A stretch of 64,000 nucleotides of DNA from AWTP1-13 sp963827545 (GCA_963827545.1 CAWHBI010000003.1:12119-76118), one strand, 5' to 3'; shown: positions 18,472 through 28,386, counted from the stretch's first letter. A program made the numbers and translations. The notes: generated by a model not told the origin, from the sequence alone.

Positions 18472-18613
18472 CTCCCTCTCCCCGTTCTTGCGGGGAGAGG
18501 GTCATGGCGGAGCCATGCCTCGGCATGAGGTGAGGGCGGCTCCAACCAATGTCGCCGCTTGTGCCGCCCCTCACCCTAGCCCTCTCCCCACGCTGACGAG
18601 CGACGGGAGAGGT
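18472..18613. repeat. Intergenic double-hairpin palindromic element (copy A)
   Basis: Begins CCCTCTCCCC…GGGGAGAGGG and ends CCCTCTCCCC…GGGAGAGG, with GGTGAGGGCGGC and GCCGCCCCTCACC arms in the middle. Same family as copies at 28387, 53202 and partly 55171 and 30553. It sits between convergent genes and could terminate both. Confidence 0.75.
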
Positions 18614-18638
18614 CGGCGAAGCGCGGAGAGGACACGCG

Positions 18639-19535
18639 TCAGCTCTTCAGTTTCGGGTCGAGCCAGTCGCGCAGTGAATCGCCGAACAGGTTGAAGGCGA
18701 ACACGGCAAGCGTGATGGCGATGCCGGGGAACAGGATCATCCACGGCGCCGTCTGGTAGAAGTCGGCGGAGGTTCCCGACAGCATCAGGCCCCAAGCCGC
18801 CGTCGGCTCCGTCACTCCCAGTCCCAGGAACGACAGGCTCGCCTCCAGGAGGATCGCCTGGGCGATGAAAGCCGTCACCATGATCAGATAGGGGGCGATG
18901 ATGTTGGGCAGGATGTGGCGCAGGATGATGCGGGTGTGGGAGAAGCCCGCCGCGCGTGCCGCGTCGATGAACGGCATCGCCACGATGGAGAGGGTTGAGG
19001 AGCGCGCCACACGCGCCATTTTCGGGATCATGGGCAACGATATGGCGGCGATCAGATTGACGTCTACCCCCAGCACATTCTGCTTGCCGAGCACGGCCAC
19101 CACCACCATGGCCAGCACGATGATGGGAAACGACAGCATGATGTCGACGACGCGCTGGAGCGCGGTATCGATGCGCCCGCCGAAATAGCCCGAAGCGGCG
19201 CCAAGCACGGCGCCCAGCGTGCAGCCGGAGATCGCGGAGAGGATGCCGACCGCGAGTGCGGTGCGCGCGCCGTAGACGATGCGGCTGAACACGTCACGGC
19301 CGTACTGGTCGGTGCCGAACCAGTGCGCCTCGCCGGGCTTCGACAGCATGGCGGCGAAGTCGATCTCCTCGGGATGGTAGGGCGCGATCCACCTGGCGCC
19401 CACGGCGCACACGACGTAGACGAGGATGATCAGGAAGCCGGCCATCCCCAGCGGCTCGCTCTTGACGAACTGCCACAGCGCGTTGGGGCGCTTGGGAAGC
19501 GTCTCGACATCGGGTGTGGCGGCGACGGTGGCCAT
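18639..19535 (-). CDS. Peptide-type ABC transporter permease, DppC-like
   Basis: The 298-residue inner-membrane protein of the DppC/OppC/GsiD type is one half of the transmembrane channel of an ABC importer for peptides or similar solutes. The N-terminal OppC-type segment WQFVKSEPLGMAGFLIILVYV precedes the soluble stretch HWFGTDQYGRDVFSRIVYGAR, which is diagnostic. The ABC-coupling EAA loop is AARAAGFSHTRIILRHILPN. It is the last gene of a minus-strand operon (ATPase, binding protein, DppB-like, DppC-like) and starts 12 bases after the DppB-like stop. Confidence 0.95.
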   Translation of the reverse strand: MATVAATPDVETLPKRPNALWQFVKSEPLGMAGFLIILVYVVCAVGARWIAPYHPEEIDFAAMLSKPGEAHWFGTDQYGRDVFSRIVYGARTALAVGILSAISGCTLGAVLGAASGYFGGRIDTALQRVVDIMLSFPIIVLAMVVVAVLGKQNVLGVDVNLIAAISLPMIPKMARVARSSTLSIVAMPFIDAARAAGFSHTRIILRHILPNIIAPYLIMVTAFIAQAILLEASLSFLGLGVTEPTAAWGLMLSGTSADFYQTAPWMILFPGIAITLAVFAFNLFGDSLRDWLDPKLKS

Positions 19536-19547
19536 GGGATTTGCCCC

Positions 19548-20501
19548 TCAGCTCAGGCGGATGCGCGGATCGAGCCACGCATAGAGGAGGTCGACGAACA
19601 GGTTGACGGCGATGAAGACGGTGGCGATGAACAGCACCAGGCCCTGGATCAGGTTGAAGTCGCCGCGCGCGGTCGCATCGACGAAAAGCTTGCCGATGCC
19701 ATTGATGTTGAAGACCTGCTCGGTGACGACCAGCCCGCCGATCAGGAACGCGAACTCCAGCCCGATCACCGTGACGACGGGCAGCAGCGCATTGCGCAAG
19801 GCGTGGCGGCGCATGATGAGGCGCGTCCAAACACCCTTGGCGCGCGCGGTGCGGATGTAATCCTCGCGCATCACCTCGAGGAGCGCGGAACGCATCATGC
19901 GGGTGGCGACGGCGGCATAGCGGTAGCCGACGGAGACGGCCGGCCACACGAGCGCCGAGAGATTGGCGACCGGGTCCTCGAAGATCGAGACGTAGCCGAT
20001 CTTCGGCAGCCAGTTGAACATCGACAACAGCGCCAGAATGATCAGCATGCCGAGCCAGAACGAGGGTATGGCGAGGCCCGACACGGCCAGGACTCGCACG
20101 CTGTGGTCGATCCAGGTGTCACGGTAAAGTGCCGAGACGGTGCCGAGCGGAATGGCGATGAGGATGGCAATGATGGTCGCCATCAGGGCGACCTGGAAGG
20201 AAACCGGAATGCGGATCGCGATCTCCTTGGCGACCGAGTCGCCTGTCCAAAGCGACTTGCCGAGATCGAGGCGGATGAGGCCAACCATGTAGTCGGCAAA
20301 CTGTGCGTAGAGCGGCTTGTCGAGGCCCAGGCGCTTGCGCTCGGCCTGGATCACCTCCTCCGACACGGCGGCACCATCGGCCCTGAGCTTCACCAGCACC
20401 ACGTCTCCAGGCATCACGCGGATGAGGAAGAAGACGGCAATGGCCACCCCGACGAGCGTCGGGATGACCAAAAGCAGCCGGCGGACCAGGAACCAGAACA
20501 T
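19548..20501 (-). CDS. Peptide-type ABC transporter permease, DppB-like
   Basis: The 317-residue permease begins MFWFLVRRLLLVIPTLVGVA, typical of DppB/GsiC. Six hydrophobic segments are visible. The EAA coupling motif lies in YIRTARAKGVWTRLIMRRHALRNALLP (partly: TARAKGVWTRLI, HALRNALLP). It pairs with the DppC-like permease immediately downstream to form the channel. It lies 82 bases downstream of the binding protein gene. Confidence 0.95.
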   Translation of the reverse strand: MFWFLVRRLLLVIPTLVGVAIAVFFLIRVMPGDVVLVKLRADGAAVSEEVIQAERKRLGLDKPLYAQFADYMVGLIRLDLGKSLWTGDSVAKEIAIRIPVSFQVALMATIIAILIAIPLGTVSALYRDTWIDHSVRVLAVSGLAIPSFWLGMLIILALLSMFNWLPKIGYVSIFEDPVANLSALVWPAVSVGYRYAAVATRMMRSALLEVMREDYIRTARAKGVWTRLIMRRHALRNALLPVVTVIGLEFAFLIGGLVVTEQVFNINGIGKLFVDATARGDFNLIQGLVLFIATVFIAVNLFVDLLYAWLDPRIRLS

Positions 20502-20583
20502 GGCGCACGCAGTGCTGTGGATCGGTTCGATCTTGCGAGCGATGTCGGCGGCGCCGATCGCGCCGCCGACGCCGCGTAATGAC

Positions 20584-22163
20584 CTACTGGTCGAGCCAGA
20601 CGTCCATCAGGTCCTGCCAGAGATAGTGGCTGGGCGTCATGTGCCAGCCCTTGATCTTCTTGTGATTGACGATGATCCGCTGCCACCACAGGATCGGCAC
20701 GTTGTAGGCCTGGGTGAGCGCGTAACGCTCCATCTCACGCACGATCTTCGTGCGCTCGACGGGGTCTAGCGTGCGGCGCTGCTTGACGAACATCTCGTCG
20801 ATCTTGGTGTCGGTGTGGCCCGAGTAGCCGCTGGGCGACAGCATCTTCGTCAGGAACTTGGAGAACTGTGCCGTGGGGTCGTCCATGAAGTCGGCCTGGA
20901 ACTCCACCGCCACGTCGAAGTCGCCCTTGGCAACCCGATCCTGGTAAAGCTTGGTTTCGAGCTGCTCGTGCTCGGCCGTGACGCCGACACGCCGCCACTG
21001 GTCGATCGAGTAGACGCCGGCCGGCGTGTAGGGCTCGGGGATGTTGCGGTTCAGGAGCTTGAACTTCAAGTCCTTGACCCCTGCCGTCTCCAGCAGCTTC
21101 TTGGCTTCCGCGCGCGACTTCTCGATATCCTTGGAGAAGCCGGGCAGCTTGACCAGCTCTGCCTCGGGCAACGACATCGAATAGCCGGGGCGCATGACGC
21201 CGCCGACGAATTTCAGGATCGAGATCTTGGACAGCGCATCCGAGCCACCCCAACGGTCGATCGCCATGGTGAGCGCCTGGCGCACCTTGACGTCATCGAA
21301 CGGCTTGCGCGTGGTGTTGAACACCAGCATCAGGTTGTTCACCCAGGTGCCTTCGAAAACCTGCAGGTTGTCCTTCATCTTGTCGAGGAGCTGCTGCTTC
21401 TCCTGGGGGTTGCGGCCGCGGAACTCGGCGTCGAATTGGCCGCCGAGGATGCCGGGCACGACGCCGCCCGACTTGACGAAGAAGATTTTGTAGCCGTCCA
21501 GATATGGCCGGTCCTTGATGAAATAGCCGTCGAAGCGCTTGCCGGTCCAGCTCGAGCCCTTGACGTGCTCGACGAAGGAGAAGGCGCCCGAGCCCATGAT
21601 CTCGGTTTCGGGGTAGCGCGGGTTCTGCGCCAGCTTGGCTGCGCTATAGATGCAGTTGTAGGGCGACGCCAGGGCCTCCATCACGCCGGCCATCGGGTTC
21701 TTCAGCTTGAAGACGACCGTGGTTGGGTTGGGCGCGTCGACGGTGAGGTCCTCGTAATAGGCCTTGCGGATCGAAACCACGCCCTGCGGCGGGGTAATGA
21801 TGCGGTCGTAGCTGGCCTTGATGTCGGCAGCCGTCAGCGGCGAGCCGTCGTGGAACTTGACGCCGGTGCGAATCTTGAAGGTGTAGGTCATCTTGTCCGG
21901 CGAGATGGTCCAGCTCTCGGCCAATCGGGGACGACCTTGGGATATTCCTTGCCGTCGAACTTGACGAGCAGCGAGTAGTGCGGGGCGATCGGGTGGACCA
22001 GCGCGAACGTGGTGCTGCCGTGGCAATCGTAGTTTGGCGGCTCGGCCACCACTCCGAAGCTGAGCGTGCCGCCCTTCTTCGGGGTCTGCGCGGCCGCTCC
22101 ATCCCCTCCGATCATCAGCGCGGCCGCCCCTGCCGCAATAGTCCCCAGGATAGCTCGCATCAT
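20584..22163 (-). pseudogene. ABC transporter substrate-binding protein (family 5), single-base frameshift
   Basis: Periplasmic solute-binding protein of the peptide/nickel family. The N-terminus (MMRAILGTIAAGAAALMIGG, a signal peptide, then PKKGGTLSFGVVAEPPNYD) reads from 22163. The rest, from AESWTISPDKMTYTFKI to the end at 20584, is one frame away. At about 21920–21935 the frame reads VVPDWPRAG, whereas inserting one base after the Asp codon gives VVPD-LAESWTI, the family-typical sequence. One missing base therefore explains everything; repaired length would be about 526 residues. It lies between the ATPase and permease genes of the same operon. Either an assembly deletion or a fresh mutation. 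Confidence 0.85.
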
Positions 22164-22178
22164 CGCTTCTCTCCCTTT

Positions 22179-22244
22179 CTACGCACAAGGCACTGAACGA
22201 CCGCACACTCTCTACGCACAAGGTACTATACGACCGCACACTCC
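22179..22244. repeat. Two tandem 33-bp imperfect repeats
   Basis: Copies at 22179–22211 and 22212–22244 share CTACGCACAAGG…GACCGCACACTC and differ at about four positions. They fill the gap between the ATPase stop and the binding-protein start. Role unknown; could influence expression of the binding protein. Confidence 0.85.
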
Positions 22245-24320
22245 TCACGCATGTATGCACGCAACCACATGGCCGGGCGCAAGCTCGCGGGCCGGTGGCA
22301 CCGCCTTCTTGCATTCCTCGGTCGCCAACGGGCAGCGCGGATGGAACACGCATCCCACGGGCGGGTTGAGCGGGCTCGGCAGCTCGCCCTTGATGATGCG
22401 CCTCGGCCGCGTGCGCTCGATCACCGGATCGGGGATGGGCGCGGCCGCTAGCAGCGCCTGCGTGTAGGGATGCCTGGGATTGGCGAACAGCTGGTCGGCC
22501 GGCGCGTACTCGACGATGCGGCCAAGATACATCACCGCGACCTTGCTCGAGATGTGGCGGACGACCGCGAGATCGTGGGCAATGAAGAGATAGGTGAGGC
22601 CAAGCTTCTGCTGCAGCTCCTCCAGCAGGTTGATGACCTGGCCCTGGATCGACACATCGAGCGCCGAGACGGCCTCGTCACACACGATCACGCGTGGGTT
22701 CACGGCCAGCGCGCGGGCAATGCCGACGCGCTGGCGCTGGCCGCCGGACAGCTCGTGCGGATAGCGCAGCGCCATGTATGGAAAAAGGCCGACCAGCTGC
22801 AAGAGCTCGGCCACCCGGCCGGGCACGTCCGGCTTCGGCAGGATCTCGTGGACGCGCATGGGCTCGGCGATGATCTGCCCCACCGTCATGCGCGGGTTCA
22901 GCGACGAGTAGGGATCCTGGAAGATCACCTGCATGCGCTTGCGCACCGCCACCATCTCGTCGCGCCTGAGGCGCGCCAGGTCCACGCCCTCGAAGCGGAT
23001 CTCGCCGCCGGTGGGGTCGTCGAGCCTGAGAACCAGGCGGCCGAGTGTCGATTTCCCGCAACCTGACTCTCCCACCAGGCCAAGGGTCTCACCGCGCTTG
23101 GCTTCGAGCGTCACCTCATTCACGGCGCGGATCAATCTCGCCCGCCGCAGCAGACCGCCGCCTACGGGAAAGAACTTGCTCGCTCCCTTGATGTCGAGGA
23201 TGACATCGGCGCTCCCGTTGGCCGAGGCCTTGGCAGCGCTTGCCGTCTGCATCGGCAACGGGTCCAAGGCTTCGATCTCCGACATGCGATGGCAGGCGAC
23301 CAGGTGCCCGGGCTCGACCGCTGCGAGGGGCGGCACCTCGTGGCACCTCTCGATGGCGAACCGGCAGCGCGGGCGAAAGCGGCAGCCCGACGGCGGCGCC
23401 AGCAGGTTGGGCGGCGCGCCATCGATGGTTGCGAGCTTGGCGCTCCGGCCGTGGTCGAGCCGCGGCACGGCCGAAAGCAGGCCGCGTGCATAAGGATGTA
23501 TGGGCCGCGCGAACACGCGCTCTGCGGTACCGCTCTCGGCGATGCGCGCCGCGTACATGACGTTCACGCGATCCGCGTAACGCGCGACGATCCCCAGATT
23601 GTGCGTGATGATTACGACCGCCACGCCGAGGCGGCGTGAGAGGTCCTTCATCAACTCCAGGATCTGGGCCTGGATGGTGACGTCGAGCGCAGTGGTCGGC
23701 TCGTCGGCGATCAGGAGCTTGGGATTGCAAGCCAGCCCGATGGCGATCATGACGCGCTGGCGCATCCCGCCCGACAGCTGGTGCGGATATTGCGCGAGCC
23801 GGCTTTCCGGATCGGTGATGCCAACCAGCGTGAGGAGCTCGATGGCGCGCTCCCGCGCCGTCTTCTCGTCCATCTGCAGATGGATGAGAAGCGGCTCCAT
23901 GATCTGCAGCCCGATCCTCAGCACGGGATTGAGCGAGGTCATGGGCTCCTGGAAGATCATGGCAATATGCCGGCCGCGGATGCGGCGCATCTCCTCCTCG
24001 GACAGCTTCAGCAAATCCTTGCCGTCAAAGAGGATCGTGCCCGAGGTAATGCGCGCAGTTCCGGGGGGTAGGAGGCGCATGATAGCCAGCGCCGAGACGG
24101 ACTTGCCGGAGCCCGATTCCCCGACAATGGCAACCATCTCCCCGGGATGGACGGAATAACCCACCGCCTCGACCGCCTGAACGGTGCCATGGCTCGTCAC
24201 GAATTGCACATGCAGGTCGTCGATTTCGAGCACAGGCGGCAGCAATCGGGCGGCGGTGGCCGCCGTCGCCGGTTGAGCTAACGCCCTATCGCCGAGGCTC
24301 GAAACGACCTCGTTGTTCAC
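22245..24320 (-). CDS. Fused dual-domain peptide ABC transporter ATP-binding protein
   Basis: The 691-residue product fuses two ATPases that are separate (DppD and DppF) in many operons, as in GsiA. The first domain (about 30–290) has Walker A GESGSGKS, signature LSGGMRQR and Walker B LLIADEPTTALD. The second (about 380–640) has GESGCGKS, LSGGQRQR and VIVCDEAVSALD. Each is followed by the oligopeptide-type C-terminal cysteine module (GCRFRPRCRFAIERC and GCVFHPRCPLATEEC) that often binds an Fe–S cluster. In the second Walker B, Ala replaces the usual Pro (DEAVSALD), a common variant. It is the first gene of the importer operon. Confidence 0.95.
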   Translation of the reverse strand: MNNEVVSSLGDRALAQPATAATAARLLPPVLEIDDLHVQFVTSHGTVQAVEAVGYSVHPGEMVAIVGESGSGKSVSALAIMRLLPPGTARITSGTILFDGKDLLKLSEEEMRRIRGRHIAMIFQEPMTSLNPVLRIGLQIMEPLLIHLQMDEKTARERAIELLTLVGITDPESRLAQYPHQLSGGMRQRVMIAIGLACNPKLLIADEPTTALDVTIQAQILELMKDLSRRLGVAVVIITHNLGIVARYADRVNVMYAARIAESGTAERVFARPIHPYARGLLSAVPRLDHGRSAKLATIDGAPPNLLAPPSGCRFRPRCRFAIERCHEVPPLAAVEPGHLVACHRMSEIEALDPLPMQTASAAKASANGSADVILDIKGASKFFPVGGGLLRRARLIRAVNEVTLEAKRGETLGLVGESGCGKSTLGRLVLRLDDPTGGEIRFEGVDLARLRRDEMVAVRKRMQVIFQDPYSSLNPRMTVGQIIAEPMRVHEILPKPDVPGRVAELLQLVGLFPYMALRYPHELSGGQRQRVGIARALAVNPRVIVCDEAVSALDVSIQGQVINLLEELQQKLGLTYLFIAHDLAVVRHISSKVAVMYLGRIVEYAPADQLFANPRHPYTQALLAAAPIPDPVIERTRPRRIIKGELPSPLNPPVGCVFHPRCPLATEECKKAVPPARELAPGHVVACIHA

Positions 24321-24611
24321 TCCTGCAGTCCTCCCTGAGCCTACGCCTGGCCTTTTTCTCGCTGTTTTTCACGTCCGCCGGCCCGCGCCCTGGCATACCA
24401 AGTCTTTGCTAGCCTACAGGGGTGAGCCAGAGCAAGGGGATATGGCTCGCATGCCACTATTTGCCTTGCCTCCGCCTTGGGCACCTTGCCCCGGTCGACC
24501 GGCAACCGTGTGGCAAGGACCGCACGCGCAGGAATGCGTATCCCATTCCGGGCCCAGTGTGCACACAATACCCAACCTCGGCCCTTGGGACACTCAAAGG
24601 ATGCCTCGAAA

Positions 24612-25229
24612 ATGTCCGACAGTATTTTCTACCACGAAGGAAATCGCAGGCTGCAGGACCAGTTCGACAGCCGGCGCATCTCCGATCGCCTGGAAACCTT
24701 CACGCGCATCGCCTTCACCCCCGATGATCAGGCCTTCATCGAGAGCGCCGTCTATTTCTTCATCGCCACCGCGGACGCCGCGGGGCGGCCCGATTGCTCC
24801 TTCAAGGGTGGGCCGCCGGGTTTCGTGCGCGTGACGGCCGCCAACGAGTTGGCCTTTCCCGACTACGACGGCAACGGCATGTTCAAGAGCCTGGGCAACA
24901 TGCTCCTCAACGCCAATGTCGGGTTGCTTTTCATTGCCATGCACGGCAAGCCGCAGCGCCTTCGTGTCAACGGCACCGCCACGGTATCGCGCGATGACCC
25001 GCTCCTCGCCCGCACCATCGGGGCCCAGCTCATCGTGCGCGTGAAGGCGGCCGCCATCTTCCCCAACTGCCCGCGCTACATCCCCAAGCTCGAGCTTGTC
25101 GAGCCGTCGATCTATGCGCCGCGTGCGGGCCAGGATCCGGTCGAGCCGGTGTGGAAAGACTTCCCTGAGTTCAAGGACGTCGTACATCCGCGCCAGCCGA
25201 CCCACAAGGGCGATGCCGAGTGCAAATAG
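24612..25229 (+). CDS. Pyridoxamine 5'-phosphate oxidase-family FMN-binding protein
   Basis: The start at ATG 24612 (MSDSIFYHEGNRRLQDQFDS) is chosen because upstream in-frame codons look non-coding. The 205-residue product has the split-barrel flavin-binding pattern: FFIATADAAGRPDCSFKGG, LAFPDYDGNGMFKSLGNM, then NANVGLLFIAMHGKPQRLRVNGTA (partly) and IFPNCPRYIPKLE. This is the subgroup of PNPOx-like proteins without a proven vitamin B6 role. It may act on a different small molecule. It is followed closely by a serine hydrolase gene on the same strand. Confidence 0.85.
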   Translation: MSDSIFYHEGNRRLQDQFDSRRISDRLETFTRIAFTPDDQAFIESAVYFFIATADAAGRPDCSFKGGPPGFVRVTAANELAFPDYDGNGMFKSLGNMLLNANVGLLFIAMHGKPQRLRVNGTATVSRDDPLLARTIGAQLIVRVKAAAIFPNCPRYIPKLELVEPSIYAPRAGQDPVEPVWKDFPEFKDVVHPRQPTHKGDAECK

Positions 25230-25292
25230 TGCTTGCTTTGGCGGCAGCCCGTGGCAGGTTCTGCAACCTGTCCAATCGCCAACGACCGGGGG

Positions 25293-26570
25293 ATGCGCGC
25301 CGTGAAGATCAAGCTCGCCGTTTCCACGTTCCTGTTTGCTCTGCTGGTATCGGTTGCAGCCGTTGCCGATCAGCTGCCGACCGCGCCACCCGAAAGCGTC
25401 GGCCTCTCCTCGGAACGCCTTGGCCGCATCAGCAAAATGCTGCGCGCCGACATCGAGAAGGGCGCGATCCCGGGCACGGTGCTGCTGATCTCGCGGCACG
25501 GCAAGATCGCCCACTTCGAGGCGCTCGGCAGCCTCGACCCGCAGGCCAAGACGGCGATGACCAAGGATGCGATCTTCCGCATCTACTCCATGACCAAGCC
25601 CATCACCTCCGTCTGCATCATGATGCTGGTGGAGCAGGGCAGGCTGGCCTTGTCCGATGCGGTGGCAAAGTACATTCCGCAGTTCAAAGATATCAAAGTG
25701 GGCGAGGAGAAGCGCGACGCCGAAGGCAAGGTGACGCTGGAGCTGGTGGCGGCCAAACGGCCCATGACCATCCAGGACCTGATGCGCCACACTTCGGGCC
25801 TGACCTATGGCTTCTTCGGTGAAGGCGCGGTGAAGAAGACCTACCTGGATGCGAAGCTCTTCACTTACGACATCGACAATGCCGAGCTTGCCAACCGGCT
25901 CGCCAGCCTGCCGATCGGCTATCAGCCCGGGACGACGTGGGAGTACAGCCACGCGACCGATGTCTTGGGTCGGGTTATCGAGGTGGTGACGGGCAAGTCG
26001 CTGCACCAGGCGCTCCGGGAGATGCTGCTCGATCCACTCGGCATGGTGGACACAAACTTCTACGTCACGGACGCTGCCAAGATCGGCCGCATCGCCGAGC
26101 CGTTTGCGAGCGACAGGAACATCGGTGCCGGGGCCGATCTCAACGACCCTCGCGTCGTAGGCAAGCTGGAGGCAGGAGGACACGGGTTGGTCGGCACGGC
26201 CGCGGATTATGCACTGTTCCTGCAGATGCTCATAAACGGCGGCACGCTCGAGGGGCGGCGCTATCTGAGCCCCAAGACGATTGCCTACATGACCTCCGAC
26301 CACATGGGTGAGTTGATCAAGCGCGGGCCCTATGACCTGGTCGGACCAGGCCATAAATTCGGGCTGGGATTTTCCGTGCGTACCGACGCGGGCGTATCAC
26401 CGATCGCAGGCTCGGTCGGCGACTTTGCCTGGGGCGGTGCCGGCGGCACCTACTTCTGGATCGACCCCAAGGAGAAGATGTTCGTCATCTTTGCGATGCA
26501 GTCCCCGAGCAAGCGGGCGCAGTACCGCGTGCTGATCCGCAACATGGTCTACGCGGCGATCGTGGAGTGA
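25293..26570 (+). CDS. Class C β-lactamase-like serine hydrolase (EstB-type)
   Basis: The start at ATG 25293 gives a 425-residue product with a Sec signal peptide (VSTFLFALLVSVAAVADQ region). The nucleophile motif SxxK is Ser99-Met-Thr-Lys102. The usual YxN is Tyr218-Ser-His220, as in several esterase-type members. The third motif is probably HKFGLGFS or the later GDFAWGGAGG. The family includes esterases, D-aminopeptidases and transesterases; β-lactam hydrolysis is unlikely to be the main role. It is probably periplasmic. Confidence 0.88.
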   Translation: MRAVKIKLAVSTFLFALLVSVAAVADQLPTAPPESVGLSSERLGRISKMLRADIEKGAIPGTVLLISRHGKIAHFEALGSLDPQAKTAMTKDAIFRIYSMTKPITSVCIMMLVEQGRLALSDAVAKYIPQFKDIKVGEEKRDAEGKVTLELVAAKRPMTIQDLMRHTSGLTYGFFGEGAVKKTYLDAKLFTYDIDNAELANRLASLPIGYQPGTTWEYSHATDVLGRVIEVVTGKSLHQALREMLLDPLGMVDTNFYVTDAAKIGRIAEPFASDRNIGAGADLNDPRVVGKLEAGGHGLVGTAADYALFLQMLINGGTLEGRRYLSPKTIAYMTSDHMGELIKRGPYDLVGPGHKFGLGFSVRTDAGVSPIAGSVGDFAWGGAGGTYFWIDPKEKMFVIFAMQSPSKRAQYRVLIRNMVYAAIVE

Positions 26571-26580
26571 GCGGAGCTGG

Positions 26581-27900
26581 CTACCTCAGGAACTCGGGCG
26601 AGATGAGGCTGGGCAGCAGAAGGGAGACCTTAGGCCACACGATCACCAGCGCCAGGACCAGGAGCATGGGAACGAGCATGATGCCTGTATCCTTGATGGC
26701 GTCACGGATGCGGATGCCGGCAATGGAGCAGGCGATCATCAGGCAGAGCCCGTAGGGGGGCGTGACGAGGCCGAACGCCAGCGACACGATGCCGATCATG
26801 GCGAAGTGCACCGGGTCCATCGCCACGCCCTTGGCGAGCGGCTCCAGGATCGGCGCGCAGATGATGATGGCTGGGATGGCGTCGAGGAAGCAGCCCACCA
26901 CCAGGAACACGAAGGCGATGAAGAAGCCGGTGGCGGCGAAGCCCATGCCCCAGGACTGCACGCCGGTGAGAATGGCCTCGGGGATCTTGTAGTAGGCGAG
27001 CAGCCAGCCGAACGTGCTCGCCGTGCCGACGCAGAAGAGCGCAATGCCGGCGAGCTTGCCCGTATCGAGCAGCGCCTCGTAAAGGCCCTTCAGGCTCATT
27101 TCGCGATAGACGAGCAGCGAAAGCACGCCCGCATAGAGCACTGCGACGCACGCGGACTCGGTAGCGGTGAACCAGCCGAAGATCTTGCCGCCGATGATGA
27201 TGCCCGGCGTCATCAGCGCTGGGATAGCCACCCAGGAGGAGCACAGGAGCTCGCGCCACGTCGAGCGCGGGTACGTGGGATAGCCGCGCGCCTTGGCATA
27301 GGCGTGCACGGTCGCCATCTGGGCGAGACCGATGAGCAGGCCGGGCAGGATGCCCGCCAGAAACAGGGCGCCGATCGAGACGGTGAGAATGCCGCCCCAG
27401 ACGATCATGAGGATCGACGGCGGAATGATCACGGCGAGCACGGCCGACACCGCCGTGATGGCGACCGAGAACGACAGGTCGTAGCCTTCTTTCGTTTGCG
27501 CCGCGATGAAGATCTTGGACTGGCTCGCGGCGTCGGCGGTGGAGGAGCCCGAGATGCCCGCAAAGAAGATCGACAGCACCACGTTGATCTGGGCCAGGCT
27601 GCCCGGGAAATGGCCGACCATGGTGCGGGAGAGCTTCATCAAGCGGTCGGTGGTGCCGCCGACGTTCATAAGGTTCGCAGTCAGCAGGAAGAACGGCACC
27701 GCCAGCAGAATGAAGGAGTTGTAGGCGTTGAAGGTTTCCTGCATCAGCGTCACGGTGTCGAGGCGCGGCTCGATGACGAGGATCGGCAGGCAGGCGAGCC
27801 CCAGCGCGAATGCGACGGGTACGCGGAAGAACATCAGGAGAAAGAACAGTCCGAAGAGAATGAGCGCCGCAAGACCCGGCGACAGTACGGCGCCCGTCAT
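26581..27900 (-). CDS. dctM: TRAP transporter large permease (DctM-like)
   Basis: The start at 27900 overlaps the stop of the small permease by four bases (ATGA), which favours it over the longer in-frame start at 28002. The 439-residue protein has about a dozen hydrophobic segments and the DctM pattern RVPVAFALGLACLPIL, FFAGISGSSTADAASQSKI, AVLAVIIPPSILMIVWG and FGLVTPPYGLCLMIACSIA. TRAP systems use the sodium or proton gradient to import organic acids delivered by a periplasmic binding protein. It is the last gene of the dctPQM-type operon. Confidence 0.95.
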   Translation of the reverse strand: MTGAVLSPGLAALILFGLFFLLMFFRVPVAFALGLACLPILVIEPRLDTVTLMQETFNAYNSFILLAVPFFLLTANLMNVGGTTDRLMKLSRTMVGHFPGSLAQINVVLSIFFAGISGSSTADAASQSKIFIAAQTKEGYDLSFSVAITAVSAVLAVIIPPSILMIVWGGILTVSIGALFLAGILPGLLIGLAQMATVHAYAKARGYPTYPRSTWRELLCSSWVAIPALMTPGIIIGGKIFGWFTATESACVAVLYAGVLSLLVYREMSLKGLYEALLDTGKLAGIALFCVGTASTFGWLLAYYKIPEAILTGVQSWGMGFAATGFFIAFVFLVVGCFLDAIPAIIICAPILEPLAKGVAMDPVHFAMIGIVSLAFGLVTPPYGLCLMIACSIAGIRIRDAIKDTGIMLVPMLLVLALVIVWPKVSLLLPSLISPEFLR

Positions 27901-28385
27901 GAGGCTCTCCCTAGGATGATTCGCACATCGTCGAGCAGCTGCTCGCCCAGAAACACCAACCACGTGGCGCCCGTCACCGGCCAGGCCACGTAGATCAGCC
28001 AAAGCGGCAATTCAGCCAACTCGGAGATGCGGTGCCAGGCGAACTTGGTGAACTGGATGCCGGCCCAGACGAAGATCAGCGCGGCAGCGAGAACGCCCAT
28101 GCGGCCGATGAACCGCACCAGGGCTTCCGACCTGGCGGGCAACCGCGGCCATACATCGACCTCGAAGTGCGTGGACTCGCGCACCCCGATCATGGCCCCG
28201 ACCATGATGGTCCAGATGAACAGGAACCGCGCCATCTCCTCCGTCCAGATGTAGGAGGGAATGAAGGCCGTGTAGCGCGAGAAGATCTGCAGGCTGACCG
28301 GGATGACGAGGATCGCCACCGACAAGACGAGCAGCCACGACAGCAACGCGGCGTAGAAGCGTGTGAACCGGCGCCACAAACTCAT
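27897..28385 (-). CDS. dctQ: TRAP transporter small permease (DctQ-like)
   Basis: The 162-residue protein starts at MSLWRRFTRFYAALLSWLLV (28385); the longer in-frame start at 28442 would read through a repeat element. Four hydrophobic segments are visible, with the family-typical WTEEMARFLFIWTIMVGAMIGVRES in the second. It overlaps dctM by four bases, so translation is probably coupled. A palindromic repeat separates it from the binding protein gene upstream. Confidence 0.92.
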   Translation of the reverse strand: MSLWRRFTRFYAALLSWLLVLSVAILVIPVSLQIFSRYTAFIPSYIWTEEMARFLFIWTIMVGAMIGVRESTHFEVDVWPRLPARSEALVRFIGRMGVLAAALIFVWAGIQFTKFAWHRISELAELPLWLIYVAWPVTGATWLVFLGEQLLDDVRIILGRAS

Positions 28386-28386
28386 C

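Noticed and set aside
19323..20579. Long plus-strand open frame opposite the two permease genes
   Set aside because: Composition (His/Asp/Arg-rich) is that of an antisense shadow in GC-rich DNA, and the opposite strand encodes clear permeases.
22245..24320. Possibility that the dual-ATPase gene is an artefactual fusion of dppD and dppF
   Set aside because: The linker is a continuous in-frame sequence with no internal stop or start signal, and GsiA-type fusions are well known.
26806..27993. Long plus-strand open frame opposite dctM
   Set aside because: Antisense shadow; the minus strand carries an unmistakable TRAP permease.
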